This document shows positions 39,945 to 49,118 of a stretch of 50,427 nt of DNA, piece by piece. A program made the translations under genes and the position numbers. The stretch's first letter is position 1. Each line of letters opens with the position of its first letter. The notes below the pieces were generated by a model. The model did no database searches and was not told the origin of the DNA. It saw only the letters and a program-made list of their open reading frames with translations. The stretch is taken from assembly GCA_947455455.1 (NCBI GenBank), contig CANGOE010000011.1, positions 1 through 50,427 of the forward strand, written 5' to 3'. This stretch comes from Hyphomicrobiales bacterium. Lineage in GTDB: Bacteria > Pseudomonadota > Alphaproteobacteria > Rhizobiales > Beijerinckiaceae.

Positions 39945-40667
39945 ATGAAACAATTTTTCAAAACCTGTAGTTTTCTCTTGATCATCGGGACCCTTTTGCC
40001 GGGTTGTAACAGCATGGGTGACATGATCGGCTCTACGCCTCCGGTCAGCACCTATAATTTCGAGACCTTGAGCGACAGGGAGCGTCAGGATCTGGCCCAA
40101 GCCTATCAGGAACGGCCGCAAAACCGCCGTCTGGCTTTGGCCTATGCCGCCAGTCTGAAAGTGACCGGCCAGAGTGCGCAAGCGGTGGCGGTGCTGGAAA
40201 AGCTGACGATCCGTTATCCCGAGGACAAGGAAGTGCTCTCGGCCTTCGGCAAGTCCCTGATCGATGTCGGGCGTTCCAGCCAAGCCGAGGAAGTGCTCGG
40301 CAATGCCCATGCGCCCGATCGGCCCGATTGGACCATTCTTTCGGCGCAAGGCGTGGCCGCCGACCAGCAGAACGATCACGAGCGGGCCCGCAGTTTTTAC
40401 AAGGCGGCTTTGGCCATCATGCCCAATGAATCGAGTGTTTTGACCAATCTGGGCCTGTCCTATGCGCTGTCGGGTGATTTGACGGAGGCCGAAAGGGCCT
40501 TGCGTCAGGCCGCGGCCGGCGAGCAAGCCACCAAGGTCACGCGCAAAAATCTGGCAATGGTTTTGGCCCTGCGCGGCAAGCAGGCCGAAGCCCGAACCGT
40601 TGTGGCGCAGGATATGACAGCGCAGGAAACCGATCAATTCATCGGCCAGTTCAAACGCGGCAAATGA
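39945..40667 (+). CDS. Tetratricopeptide-repeat lipoprotein (TadD-like)
   Basis: A 240-residue lipoprotein with signal MKQFFKTCSFLLIIGTLLPGC (acylated Cys21) followed by several TPR units between about residues 55 and 215 (for example RLALAYAASLKVTGQSAQAV and SVLTNLGLSYALSGDLTEAE). It resembles TadD of Flp pilus assembly, but no tad genes are nearby, so a general scaffold role is equally likely. The ATG at 39945 is favoured over 39942 because GGAG then lies at 7 bases. Divergent from the aminopeptidase gene. Confidence 0.8.
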   Translation: MKQFFKTCSFLLIIGTLLPGCNSMGDMIGSTPPVSTYNFETLSDRERQDLAQAYQERPQNRRLALAYAASLKVTGQSAQAVAVLEKLTIRYPEDKEVLSAFGKSLIDVGRSSQAEEVLGNAHAPDRPDWTILSAQGVAADQQNDHERARSFYKAALAIMPNESSVLTNLGLSYALSGDLTEAERALRQAAAGEQATKVTRKNLAMVLALRGKQAEARTVVAQDMTAQETDQFIGQFKRGK

Positions 40668-40705
40668 AGCGAGTTCCCGAACAAGAGGTTTTTTTCACAC
40701 GAGGC

Positions 40706-40733
40706 TTGCGTCGACGCGCATGATCCCTATAGT
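40706..40733 (+). promoter_or_regulatory. Promoter of argG
   Basis: TTGCGT (40706-40711) and TATAGT (40728-40733) lie 16 bases apart, giving a leader of about 73 nt before the argG start. A short CCGCCT/AGGCGG pairing is possible in the leader. A TTTTTTT run just upstream (near 40689-40695) may mark the end of the TPR gene transcript. Confidence 0.5.
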
Positions 40734-40812
40734 CCGCCTCACTTTTTGATGGGAGCTGCTGGCTCAGGCGGCGGCTCTCGATGATGCAGAACGATGAGTC
40801 AGGAACAAAACA

Positions 40813-42045
40813 ATGGCCGAAAAGCGCGTCAATAAGGTCGTGCTCGCTTATTCAGGCGGGCTTGATACCTCGATTATTCTGAAATGGCTGCAAACCACCT
40901 ATGGTTGCGAAGTGGTGACATTCACCGCCGATCTCGGCCAGGGTGAGGAATTGGGTCCGGCACGCGACAAGGCCTTGCTGATGGGCATCAAGCCCGAGAA
41001 TATTTTCATCGAGGATGTCCGCGAGGAATTTGTCCGTGACTATGTGTTCCCGATGTTCCGCGCCAATGCCCATTACGAGGGGGTCTATCTGCTCGGTACT
41101 TCGATTGCGCGTCCGCTGATTGCCAAGAAGCAGATCGAGATTGCCGAAAAAGTCGGTGCCGATGCGGTGTCGCACGGGGCGACCGGCAAGGGCAATGACC
41201 AGGTGCGGTTCGAACTGGGCTATTATGCCCTGAAGCCCGATATCACCATCATCGCGCCATGGCGTGAATGGGATCTGACCTCGCGCACCAAATTGCTCGA
41301 ATTTGCCGAATTGAACCAGATTCCGATTGCCAAGGACAAGCGCGGCGAAGCCCCGTTCTCGGTGGATGCCAATTTGTTGCATGCCTCGTCCGAGGGCAAA
41401 GTGCTGGAAGATCCTGCGGTGGAAGTGCCCGACTATGTCTATTCGCGCACGATCGGCCCTGAAAATGCACCCGACAAGGTGACCACCATCAGCATCGATT
41501 TTGCCAAAGGCGATGCGGTGGCCATCAATGGCGAGGCCATGTCTCCGGCGACCATTCTGGCCAAGCTCAATGCGCTGGGCAGGGACAACGGCATTGGCCG
41601 TCTCGATCTGGTGGAAAACCGTTTTGTCGGCATGAAATCGCGCGGCATGTATGAAACGCCCGGCGGCACGATTCTGGCGGTGGCGCATCGCGGCATTGAA
41701 TCGATCACGCTGGATCGCGGCGCGGGCCATCTCAAAGACGAGCTGATGCCGAAATATGCCGAATTGATCTATAACGGCTTCTGGTTCTCGCCCGAGCGCG
41801 AAATGTTGCAGGCACTGATCGACCATTCGCAGGCGGCGGTGACAGGCCGTGTGACCTTGAAGCTCTATAAGGGCAATTGCTGGGTGATCGGCCGTGAAAG
41901 CCCCTATTCGCTCTATGATCAGGATCTGGTGACCTTCGAAGAAGGGGCCGTTGCTTATGATCACCGCGATGCGCAAGGCTTTATCCGCCTCAATGCGTTG
42001 CGGTTGCGGACGCTTGGAATGCGCAAGCGCAAAATGGGCGTTTAA
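40813..42045 (+). CDS. argG: Argininosuccinate synthase
   Basis: Joins citrulline and aspartate with ATP to give argininosuccinate, the penultimate step of arginine synthesis. The 410-residue length is typical of the bacterial class. It starts [20 protein letters not shown] with the PP-loop SGGLDTS at 14-20, and has [15 protein letters not shown] and YSRTIGP-type substrate segments. AGGAACAA precedes the ATG. A strong stem-loop lies 25 bases after the stop. It appears to be a single-gene unit. Confidence 0.98.
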   Translation: MAEKRVNKVVLAYSGGLDTSIILKWLQTTYGCEVVTFTADLGQGEELGPARDKALLMGIKPENIFIEDVREEFVRDYVFPMFRANAHYEGVYLLGTSIARPLIAKKQIEIAEKVGADAVSHGATGKGNDQVRFELGYYALKPDITIIAPWREWDLTSRTKLLEFAELNQIPIAKDKRGEAPFSVDANLLHASSEGKVLEDPAVEVPDYVYSRTIGPENAPDKVTTISIDFAKGDAVAINGEAMSPATILAKLNALGRDNGIGRLDLVENRFVGMKSRGMYETPGGTILAVAHRGIESITLDRGAGHLKDELMPKYAELIYNGFWFSPEREMLQALIDHSQAAVTGRVTLKLYKGNCWVIGRESPYSLYDQDLVTFEEGAVAYDHRDAQGFIRLNALRLRTLGMRKRKMGV

Positions 42046-42069
42046 AGTGGTTTGACCCTGCAAAAGGAT

Positions 42070-42092
42070 ATGGCGGGGACGGTCCCTGCCAT
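42070..42092 (+). terminator. Terminator-like hairpin after argG
   Basis: ATGGCGGGGA pairs with TCCCTGCCAT (one G-U) around CGG, a 10-bp stem 24 bases after the argG stop. No U-run follows, so efficiency is uncertain; Rho could assist. Confidence 0.55.
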
Positions 42093-42140
42093 GTCCGCTG
42101 TCACCAAGGAATTTAAAACCGGTCCCTACCCAGAGATTGG

Positions 42141-42169
42141 TTGCCTTTTTCCTTAAAATCCTTTATATG
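42141..42169 (+). promoter_or_regulatory. Promoter of typA
   Basis: TTGCCT (42141-42146) and TATATG (42164-42169) are spaced by 17 bases. This gives a leader of about 64 nt, in which CACCCG (42192) and CGGGTG (42212) can pair. Confidence 0.55.
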
Positions 42170-42239
42170 CACCGCAATATAGACTTGGTTGCACCCGGCT
42201 TCACATGAGGTCGGGTGTTGTCGTTCGAGAGGAAGTAAA

Positions 42240-44066
42240 ATGGCACTGCGGAATATCGCGATTATCGCGCACGTTGACCACGGCAAGACCACGCTGGTGG
42301 ATAAGCTCCTCGCCCAGTCCGGCACGTTTCGTGAAAACCAGAAAGTGGCCGAACGCGCCATGGACTCGAACGATCTGGAGCGCGAGCGCGGTATTACCAT
42401 TCTGGCCAAGTGCACATCGGTGCAATGGAAAGATACCCGGATCAACATCGTCGACACTCCGGGCCATGCCGATTTCGGCGGCGAGGTCGAGCGTATCCTG
42501 AACATGGTGGACGGCGTGATCGTGCTGGTCGATGCCGCAGAAGGCCCGATGCCGCAGACCAAATTCGTGGTCGGCAAGGCGTTGAAGCTCGGTTTGAAGC
42601 CGATTGTGGCCATCAACAAGATCGACAAGCCCGAACAGCGCGCTTCCGAAGTCGTCAACGAGGTGTTCGATCTGTTTGCCGCGCTTGATGCCACCGATGA
42701 ACAGCTTGATTTCCCGATCCTTTACGGTTCAGCCAAAAACGGCTGGATGTCGGAAAGCCCCGACGGACCCCAGACCGATCTGGGCCCGATGTTCGATATG
42801 GTGCTCAAGCATGTCGCTCCTCCGGTGACCGAAGAAGGCCAGTTCCGTCTGCTGGGCGTGATTCTGGAAGCCAACCCCTATCTGGGCCGCATCATTACCG
42901 GTCGTATTACGTCTGGCACAGTGAAACCCAATCAGGCTTTCAAGGTATTGGGTGCCGACGGCGTGCAAATCGAACAGGGCCGTATTTCCAAAGTGCTCGG
43001 GTTCCGTGGTCTCGAGCGTGTTCCGGTTGAAGAAGCGGTGGCCGGTGACATTGTGGCCATTGCGGGCATGGTCAAAGGCACTGTGGCAGACACCTTCTGC
43101 GACATGTCGGTTGAAGAGCCGTTGCCAGCCCATCCGATCGATCCGCCGACTGTGACCATGCAGTTTCGCGTCAATGATTCGCCGCTGGCCGGTACCGAAG
43201 GCGACAAGGTCACCAGCCGCATGATCCGCGACCGGTTGATGAAGGAAGCCGAAGGCAATATCGCCCTGAAAATCAGCGAATCCGCCGATAAGGATTCATT
43301 CGAAGTGGCAGGCCGCGGTGAATTGCAGCTGGCCATTCTGATCGAACAGATGCGCCGCGAAGGCTTCGAGCTGGCAGTGTCGCGTCCGAAAGTGGTGCTG
43401 TCGCGCGACGAAACCACCAACCAGATGCTGGAACCCATCGAAGAAGTCGTGATCGACGTCGATGAAGAACATTCCGGTGTTGTCGTGCAGAAAATGTCCG
43501 AGCGTCGCGCCGAAATGATCGAAATGCGTCCTTCGGGCGGCAATCGTCTGCGTCTGGTGTTTTACGCCCCGACCCGTGGTCTGATCGGCTATCTCGGTGA
43601 ATTGCTCACCGATACCCGCGGCACCGCGATCATGAACCGCTTGTTCCATGCCTATTCGCCTTACAAGGGCGATATCCAGGGCCGCCGCAACGGTGTGCTG
43701 ATTGCCAATGAATCGGGTGAAGCCGTGGCCTATGCGCTGTGGAACCTCGAAGATCGCGGCCCGATGATGATCGAGCCGGGCTGGAAAGTGTATCAGGGCA
43801 TGATCGTGGGCGAGCACAACCGCGAAAATGACCTTGAAATCAACGTCTTGAAGGGCAAGAAACTGACCAACGTCCGCGCCGCCGGCAAGGACGAGGCCGT
43901 GCGCCTGACCCCGCCGATCCGCATGACACTGGAAAAGTCGCTGGCCTATATCCAGGATGACGAATTGGTGGAAGTGACACCGAAGTCGATCCGTCTGCGC
44001 AAGATCCATCTTGATCCGAACGACCGCAAGCGGGCTGAACGCTCATCCAAGGATTCTGCCGCTTAA
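42240..44066 (+). CDS. typA: Ribosome-associated GTPase TypA/BipA
   Basis: Translational GTPase that binds the ribosome and aids 50S assembly and stress or cold adaptation. The 608-residue protein has the G1 loop AHVDHGKTT at residues 10-18, G2 RERGITI, G3 [14 protein letters not shown] and G4 NKID, followed by the EF-G-like domains and the BipA-specific C-terminal domain. AGAGGAAG lies before the ATG at 42240. The end overlaps the convergent btuF stop by 4 bases. Confidence 0.97.
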   Translation: MALRNIAIIAHVDHGKTTLVDKLLAQSGTFRENQKVAERAMDSNDLERERGITILAKCTSVQWKDTRINIVDTPGHADFGGEVERILNMVDGVIVLVDAAEGPMPQTKFVVGKALKLGLKPIVAINKIDKPEQRASEVVNEVFDLFAALDATDEQLDFPILYGSAKNGWMSESPDGPQTDLGPMFDMVLKHVAPPVTEEGQFRLLGVILEANPYLGRIITGRITSGTVKPNQAFKVLGADGVQIEQGRISKVLGFRGLERVPVEEAVAGDIVAIAGMVKGTVADTFCDMSVEEPLPAHPIDPPTVTMQFRVNDSPLAGTEGDKVTSRMIRDRLMKEAEGNIALKISESADKDSFEVAGRGELQLAILIEQMRREGFELAVSRPKVVLSRDETTNQMLEPIEEVVIDVDEEHSGVVVQKMSERRAEMIEMRPSGGNRLRLVFYAPTRGLIGYLGELLTDTRGTAIMNRLFHAYSPYKGDIQGRRNGVLIANESGEAVAYALWNLEDRGPMMIEPGWKVYQGMIVGEHNRENDLEINVLKGKKLTNVRAAGKDEAVRLTPPIRMTLEKSLAYIQDDELVEVTPKSIRLRKIHLDPNDRKRAERSSKDSAA

Positions 44067-44932
44067 GGCGATTGTCGGGCAAGCCCGAGGGCTTGTGACA
44101 GATGATCGATCAAAGCGGGGGTTTGCGGACCACCACACAGAGCAAGGCGGGTCGGGATGCCGATCCGCCTTTTTGCGTCAAAGGCTTTGTTGAGCGCCGG
44201 ATGATGCAATAAAGCCGTGCCCATATCCTCCGCTTGAGGCGAGGAATCGGTGACCAGCAAGATATCGGGCTTGTCGCCCAGCAGACGTTCCAGCGTGATA
44301 AATCCGCCTCTTGCGACCCCCAAACGGTCCGCATGATGGGTCAGCCCCCAACGTCCGACCAGATCGGCCACCAGACCCTGTGTACCGGGGGCATAGAGCC
44401 GCCGTTCGATTTCCAGCACGCTCAGGGCAGTGCTGGTGGGGGTCACACGGGCCATTGCTTCATCAATCCGTTTGATCAGCCCCTCTCCGCGTCCCCTTTG
44501 GCCCAAACGGCTGGCAAGCTGGCGGATTTGCTCTTTGCCGGCCTCCAGACCGGTCCAGGCTCCCAAAGCCATCACGTCGATCCGGTGATCGGCGAGGATT
44601 TGGCGGGTTAGCCGATGCTCGTAAGGGGCGGCCAGCACCAGATCGGGGCCAAGATGCAACAGGGTTTCACTGCGCGGTTTGATGACAGGAAAGGCTTGCG
44701 CCTCGCGGGCCATGGTCGAAAGCAAGGGATCACGCGCCAGCGGTGACAGACCGGCAATCTGCTCCGGATCGGCCAGTGCCATCAACAGCTGGTCGGTGCA
44801 CAGGTTGAGAGAGATCACCCGTCTGGCAGGTGCGGGTTCGGCCCCACCCTGGGCCGGGCGGATCAAAACAGCCCAACTTGCCAGTAAAATCAGGCTTAGC
44901 CGAAAGAGTCGGGTGAATCGGATGCGCGTCAT
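44063..44932 (-). CDS. btuF: Cobalamin ABC transporter substrate-binding protein (BtuF-like)
   Basis: A 289-residue periplasmic binding protein of the helical-backbone class III family (BtuF/FhuD). A signal peptide (residues 1 to about 31, TRIRFTRLFRLSLILLASWAV core) is followed by RRVISLNLCTDQLLMAL and ETLLHLGPDLVLA, both typical. Its ligand is inferred as vitamin B12 from the divergent, riboswitch-controlled btuBCD operon; a heme or siderophore role is possible on domain grounds alone. On its own strand no riboswitch is seen before it, so it may not be switched by cobalamin in the same way. Confidence 0.85.
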   Translation of the reverse strand: MTRIRFTRLFRLSLILLASWAVLIRPAQGGAEPAPARRVISLNLCTDQLLMALADPEQIAGLSPLARDPLLSTMAREAQAFPVIKPRSETLLHLGPDLVLAAPYEHRLTRQILADHRIDVMALGAWTGLEAGKEQIRQLASRLGQRGRGEGLIKRIDEAMARVTPTSTALSVLEIERRLYAPGTQGLVADLVGRWGLTHHADRLGVARGGFITLERLLGDKPDILLVTDSSPQAEDMGTALLHHPALNKAFDAKRRIGIPTRLALCGGPQTPALIDHLSQALGLARQSP

Positions 44933-44969
44933 CTTGCACCTATAGACTGGTTCGCGTAGCGTCGAAACT

Positions 44970-45145
44970 GCGTTGGTGTCCCGATGAGGGATGAAACGGG
45001 AATGTGGTGCGAGGTGGTTTATCCATCTTCATGCCACAGCTGCCCCCGCAACTGTAAGCGGTTTGCTTCTTCCAAATGCCACTGGTTTTTACCGGGAAGG
45101 CGGAAAGAGGCTGACACCGCGAGCCAGGAGACCGGCCAACGTTGA
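44970..45145 (+). promoter_or_regulatory. Cobalamin (adenosylcobalamin-class) riboswitch
   Basis: The leader of btuB carries the conserved core: GGGAATGTGGTGCGA near 44998, GCTGCCCCCGCAACTGTAAG near 45039, GCCACTG near 45078, ACCGGGAAGGCGG near 45091 and the B12 box AGCCAGGAGACCGGCC at 45122-45137. Binding of cobalamin is expected to shut off btuB. Downstream, ACCGTC (45159-45164) and GACGGT (45170-45175) form a hairpin that ends one base before the GGAGGAAG ribosome site, probably part of the expression platform. The 3' limit is approximate. Confidence 0.95.
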
Positions 45146-45186
45146 TCGTAACCCTAGCACCGTCGGCGGGACGGTTGGAGGAAGCT

Positions 45187-47193
45187 ATGAACGTGCCCGA
45201 ACGGCACCGAGCCCTTGTTGCCGGTGCAATCTCCCTGCTGTCGATGACAGCCTTATGCTCCTTTTCCTCGGAGCTTCATGCCGAAACGCCTGTTTTGACA
45301 GGCAAAGAGATCGTGGTGACTCCGTTTCGGACCGAAATGGAAATCAGCCGCTCCGGTTCGGCGATCACAATCATCCGTGCCGACGAGATCCAGAAATGGG
45401 GTGCGCAAACGCTGGCCGATGTCATGCGTTCGGTGCCCGGTGTCTCGATCACCCAGAACGGCGGACCGGCGGGCCTTGCGACCCTGCGCTTGCGCGGGGC
45501 TGAAGCGCGCCATTCCATGGTCATGATCGACGGGATCCGGATCGGTGATCCGGCATCGACGGGTGGTGAATTCGATTTCAGCGCGATTGCCGCCAATGAC
45601 ATCGAACGGATCGAGATTTTGCGCGGTCCGCAATCGGCACTTTACGGGTCCGAGGCGATGGGCGGTGTGGTCAATATCATTACCCGCAAGGGTAAACGCG
45701 ATCCCAAAGCCAGCCTGACGATGGAAGGTGGCTCCTATGGGGCACGCAATGTGACCGCTTCGGTCAGCGGCGGCACGCGGGATGTCGATTATGCCATTTC
45801 CACCAGCGGTTTTGCCAATGACGGCTTTTCTGGCTATGGCCATAATATACCGCGCATCACCCGCAATCTGGCCGCGCCGCTCGAACACGATCCCGCCCAG
45901 AAAGCCAGTTTTTCGGCGCGGATCGGCTGGCAGCCGCAACAGGATATGCGGTTCGATTTCGGCATGATCTCGATGCTGAACAACAACCATTATGATCTGT
46001 CGTCGGGCGATGATCCGTTCAACCGCACCCGCAACCAGACCACGCAACTCTGGAGCAAGGCGACGCTTGATCTGTTGGATGGCCAGTTGCGTTCTTCCGC
46101 CAAGGTTTTTGCCAACCGGACCGACAGACATGCGGGCAATGTCGGTTATTTTGACCCCAATTACATGTCCTATGGGCCCAACTCGCTCGATTATCGCGGG
46201 GATCGCTACGGGATCGAGCTCCAGAATGATCTGAAGCTCGGCTCTTATGGCTTGCTGATTTTCGGTGTGGCCAGCGAGGCCGAAACGGCCTTTTCAACCA
46301 ATCAGGCTTTGCCGCGCGGCTCCTCCATCCGCTATGTCACGGGGGACGCCAGCCAGAGCACGCAATCGGCCTATGTGATGCATCAATTGCCGCTGGGCGA
46401 GCGGTTGAGCGTCTCGCTCGGCGGCCGGATCGATTATACCGATCCCAACCGGTTTGCGACCTGGCGGGCCACTGCCGCCTATGCGATCAACGAGACCGGC
46501 ACCAAATTGCGCAGCAGTATCGGCACAGGTGCCAAATCGCCTTCGCTCTATCAACGCTTCAGCGAATATGGCTCGCTGGCCTTGCGGCCGGAGGATAATA
46601 TCGGCTTCGATATCGGCTTCGATCAGGACTTTCTGGACAAGCGCGTGCAATGGAGCCTCACAGCCTTCGAGACGCGCTACCAGAATCTGATCAATTTCGG
46701 CACCAATGGCAGTTGCACGACAACGCAGAACATCAATTTCGGGGGTTGTTATTTCAACGTCGATCAGGCCAGAACGCGTGGTGTCGAACAGACGCTGGTT
46801 TTTGCGCTGGTACCCGATCTGTGGCGGGTGAAAACCTCCTATACATTCATGCTGGCCGAGGATCAGTCGACCCATACGGCTTTGTTGCGACGGCCCCAGC
46901 ATCAGGGCATGGCCTCGCTCGTCTATCTTGGGTTCGACAGGATCGAGATCGAACCACGGCTGACCTTTGTCGGGCATCGGGCCGATATCTATTGGGATGA
47001 TGCAACGTCGACGAGCACGCGGGTGGCACTTGCGCCCTATGCCAAGCTCGACCTGTTGGCCTCCTACAAATTCGATGACACCTATATGGCCTATATCCGC
47101 ACCGAAAACCTCACCAATGCCCATTATGAGGATAACAGGGGTTTCGGCACGGCGGGCCGCTCGGTTTATGTCGGTTTGCGCGCCACATGGTAA
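45187..47193 (+). CDS. btuB: TonB-dependent vitamin B12 receptor
   Basis: Outer-membrane receptor that imports cobalamin using TonB energy. The 668-residue protein has a signal peptide ending near SELHA (about residue 32), a TonB-box-like KEIVVTPFR (around 40-48), the plug domain (IITRKGKRD, RGPQSALYGSEAMGGVVNIIT) and a 22-strand-type barrel ending VGLRATW with the terminal aromatic. The ATG at 45187 follows a strong GGAGGAAG; a farther in-frame start at 45142 lies in the riboswitch. It leads btuC by a 7-base overlap. Confidence 0.93.
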   Translation: MNVPERHRALVAGAISLLSMTALCSFSSELHAETPVLTGKEIVVTPFRTEMEISRSGSAITIIRADEIQKWGAQTLADVMRSVPGVSITQNGGPAGLATLRLRGAEARHSMVMIDGIRIGDPASTGGEFDFSAIAANDIERIEILRGPQSALYGSEAMGGVVNIITRKGKRDPKASLTMEGGSYGARNVTASVSGGTRDVDYAISTSGFANDGFSGYGHNIPRITRNLAAPLEHDPAQKASFSARIGWQPQQDMRFDFGMISMLNNNHYDLSSGDDPFNRTRNQTTQLWSKATLDLLDGQLRSSAKVFANRTDRHAGNVGYFDPNYMSYGPNSLDYRGDRYGIELQNDLKLGSYGLLIFGVASEAETAFSTNQALPRGSSIRYVTGDASQSTQSAYVMHQLPLGERLSVSLGGRIDYTDPNRFATWRATAAYAINETGTKLRSSIGTGAKSPSLYQRFSEYGSLALRPEDNIGFDIGFDQDFLDKRVQWSLTAFETRYQNLINFGTNGSCTTTQNINFGGCYFNVDQARTRGVEQTLVFALVPDLWRVKTSYTFMLAEDQSTHTALLRRPQHQGMASLVYLGFDRIEIEPRLTFVGHRADIYWDDATSTSTRVALAPYAKLDLLASYKFDDTYMAYIRTENLTNAHYEDNRGFGTAGRSVYVGLRATW

Positions 47194-48221
47194 CGGGCCA
47201 AACCGGGACCGATCAGGCCCGAACTCCGCCACAATGGCGGTTATCGGTTCTTTATGTGGTGCTGGTTGTGATGCTCTTCGCCTCGATGCTGACAGGGGCA
47301 GTGCCGCTGTCTCTGGCGCAAAGCCTCAAGGGCCTGTCGGGTGGGGATGATCTGGCGGCGACTATCATGCGCGAGATCAGACTGCCGCGCACTCTTCTGG
47401 CTTTGTTTGTCGGCGGGATTTTAGGCATTTCGGGGGCGGCGTTGCAGGGCCTGATGCGCAATCCGCTGGCTGATCCGACCGTGTTCGGTGCGCCGCAAGC
47501 CGCCGCTTTCGGGGCTGTACTGGTGCTGTATAGCGGCATGGCAGGAGCTTTGTCGGTTGTTTTGCCTGTGGCGGCCATTGGCGCGGCCTTGTTGTCTTTT
47601 GCGGTTCTGATGTGGATTGTCGGTCGTGACGCTTCGGTGGTGGCGTTGATTTTGGCCGGTTTGGCGATCGGCACGCTGGCGGGTGCGGCCACATCCATCG
47701 TGATTGCTTTGTCGCCTAATCCGTTTGCCGTCACCGAAATCGTATTCTGGATGATGGGTTCGTTCGAGGATCGCTCGTTGTTGCATGTCGGCCTGTCTGT
47801 GCCGTTTATTGTTGTGGCGATGGGCCTGTTGCTGTCGCAGGGCAATGGCTATCGCGCGCTGGTTCTTGGCGAGGACAGCGCGACGAGTCTGGGTCTTGAT
47901 GTGTCCCGATTGCGGTGGATCACGCTTGTATCGGTGGCGATGGGCGTGGGCGCGGCGGTGGCGGTGTCGGGGGCCATCGGCTTTGTCGGCCTGATCGCGC
48001 CCCATTGCGCGCGTTTGCTGGTTGGTGCCGATCCCAAGCGGATTTTATGGCCGTCCTTGCTGGCGGGCAGTCTGTTGATGGTGTTGGCGGATGTGCTGGT
48101 GCGGCTGGTTCCGGCGCAGACGGAATTGCGGGTGGGTGCGGTCACGGCTTTGCTGGGCGTGCCGCTGTTTGTCGCGGCCCTACGCCGGCATCGCGGCCTG
48201 TTTGTAGGGGGTGGAGCATGA
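47187..48221 (+). CDS. btuC: Cobalamin ABC transporter permease (FecCD family)
   Basis: A 344-residue polytopic inner-membrane permease with about ten hydrophobic segments. It has the FecCD signatures RLPRTLLALFVGGILGISGAALQGLMRNPLADP and GFVGLIAPHCARLLVG. It overlaps btuB at its start and btuD at its end (ATGA), so btuBCD are one translationally coupled operon under the riboswitch. Specificity for B12 is inferred from that control and from btuB. Confidence 0.92.
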   Translation: MVTGQTGTDQARTPPQWRLSVLYVVLVVMLFASMLTGAVPLSLAQSLKGLSGGDDLAATIMREIRLPRTLLALFVGGILGISGAALQGLMRNPLADPTVFGAPQAAAFGAVLVLYSGMAGALSVVLPVAAIGAALLSFAVLMWIVGRDASVVALILAGLAIGTLAGAATSIVIALSPNPFAVTEIVFWMMGSFEDRSLLHVGLSVPFIVVAMGLLLSQGNGYRALVLGEDSATSLGLDVSRLRWITLVSVAMGVGAAVAVSGAIGFVGLIAPHCARLLVGADPKRILWPSLLAGSLLMVLADVLVRLVPAQTELRVGAVTALLGVPLFVAALRRHRGLFVGGGA

Positions 48222-49000
48222 CGCAGGCCTCGCTTCATGCCGATCATGTCTCGCTTGATCTGGGAGGTCAGGCGGTGCTGGAGACGGTTGATCTGGCTTT
48301 TGCCCCCGCCAGCCTGCATGTGTTGATCGGGCCGAACGGAGCCGGAAAATCCAGCCTGATGCGGATTCTGGCGCAGGTGCTGGCGCCTTCAAAAGGGCGC
48401 GTCTTGTTAGATGGCCAGCCCTTGGCTGATCGGCCTGCCCGCCAGCGCGCCCGTCTCATGGCCTATCTGCCGCAAGACCGTCAGGCCGCGTGGCCGATGC
48501 CGGTGCGGGAATTGGTGATGTTGGGACGGATGCCGCATGGCGGCACCGTCGAGCAGGCCACGCCCATGGATTGGCAGGCTGTGGAACAGGCGCTTGAACG
48601 CACCGGAGTGTCCGGTCTGGCGCATCGCTGTATCACGCAACTATCGGGCGGCGAGAAAGCGCGGGTTTTGCTGGCCCGCGCATTGGCGACCCAAGCCCCG
48701 ATTTTGCTTGTCGACGAGCCGATCGCCGCGCTTGATCCGCATCATCAATGGCTGATCATGGAGCTGTTGCAACAAGAGGCGCAAGCGGGCTGTCTGGTGG
48801 TTGCTGTCCTGCATGATCTATCCCTTGCGGCACGATTTGCCGACCGGATCGTGATGCTTGATGGGGGTCGCGTGGTGGCCGAAGGTGATTCTCCTGCTGT
48901 TTTGACCGCACAGCGGCTGGCCGATGTGTTCGCTATTGCCGTCAGGGTCGAACAGGACCATCACGGCTTGCGCCTTGTCCAGACCGGACTTGTGCCCTGA
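48218..49000 (+). CDS. btuD: Cobalamin ABC transporter ATP-binding protein
   Basis: A 260-residue ABC ATPase with Walker A GPNGAGKSS (near residue 38), Q-loop LPQDR, signature LSGGEKARVLLARAL, Walker B ILLVDEPIAALD and the H-loop histidine in VLHDLS. Its 5' end overlaps btuC as ATGA, with GGAG before the start. A longer in-frame reading upstream lies inside btuC and is not used. It energises uptake of cobalamin delivered by BtuF. Confidence 0.92.
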   Translation: MTQASLHADHVSLDLGGQAVLETVDLAFAPASLHVLIGPNGAGKSSLMRILAQVLAPSKGRVLLDGQPLADRPARQRARLMAYLPQDRQAAWPMPVRELVMLGRMPHGGTVEQATPMDWQAVEQALERTGVSGLAHRCITQLSGGEKARVLLARALATQAPILLVDEPIAALDPHHQWLIMELLQQEAQAGCLVVAVLHDLSLAARFADRIVMLDGGRVVAEGDSPAVLTAQRLADVFAIAVRVEQDHHGLRLVQTGLVP

Positions 49001-49118
49001 TTTTGCACAATTGTCACAGACCCCGTTGCATAAAGTTGGAAAAAAGGGTTCGATACGGGTATGAGCCAGAGTGCTTATGCTTGACGATCATGCCTGTGAT
49101 CACATGAGGGGATAATCC

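Noticed and set aside
39945-40667. Flp pilus (tad) locus
   Set aside because: The TPR lipoprotein resembles TadD but no other tad gene is present, so a pilus locus is not supported.
40852-42063. 403-codon open frame antisense to argG
   Set aside because: Shadow of argG with low-complexity composition and no recognisable domain.
44991-45503. Plus-strand frame across the btuB leader
   Set aside because: It runs through the cobalamin riboswitch and into btuB in the wrong frame.
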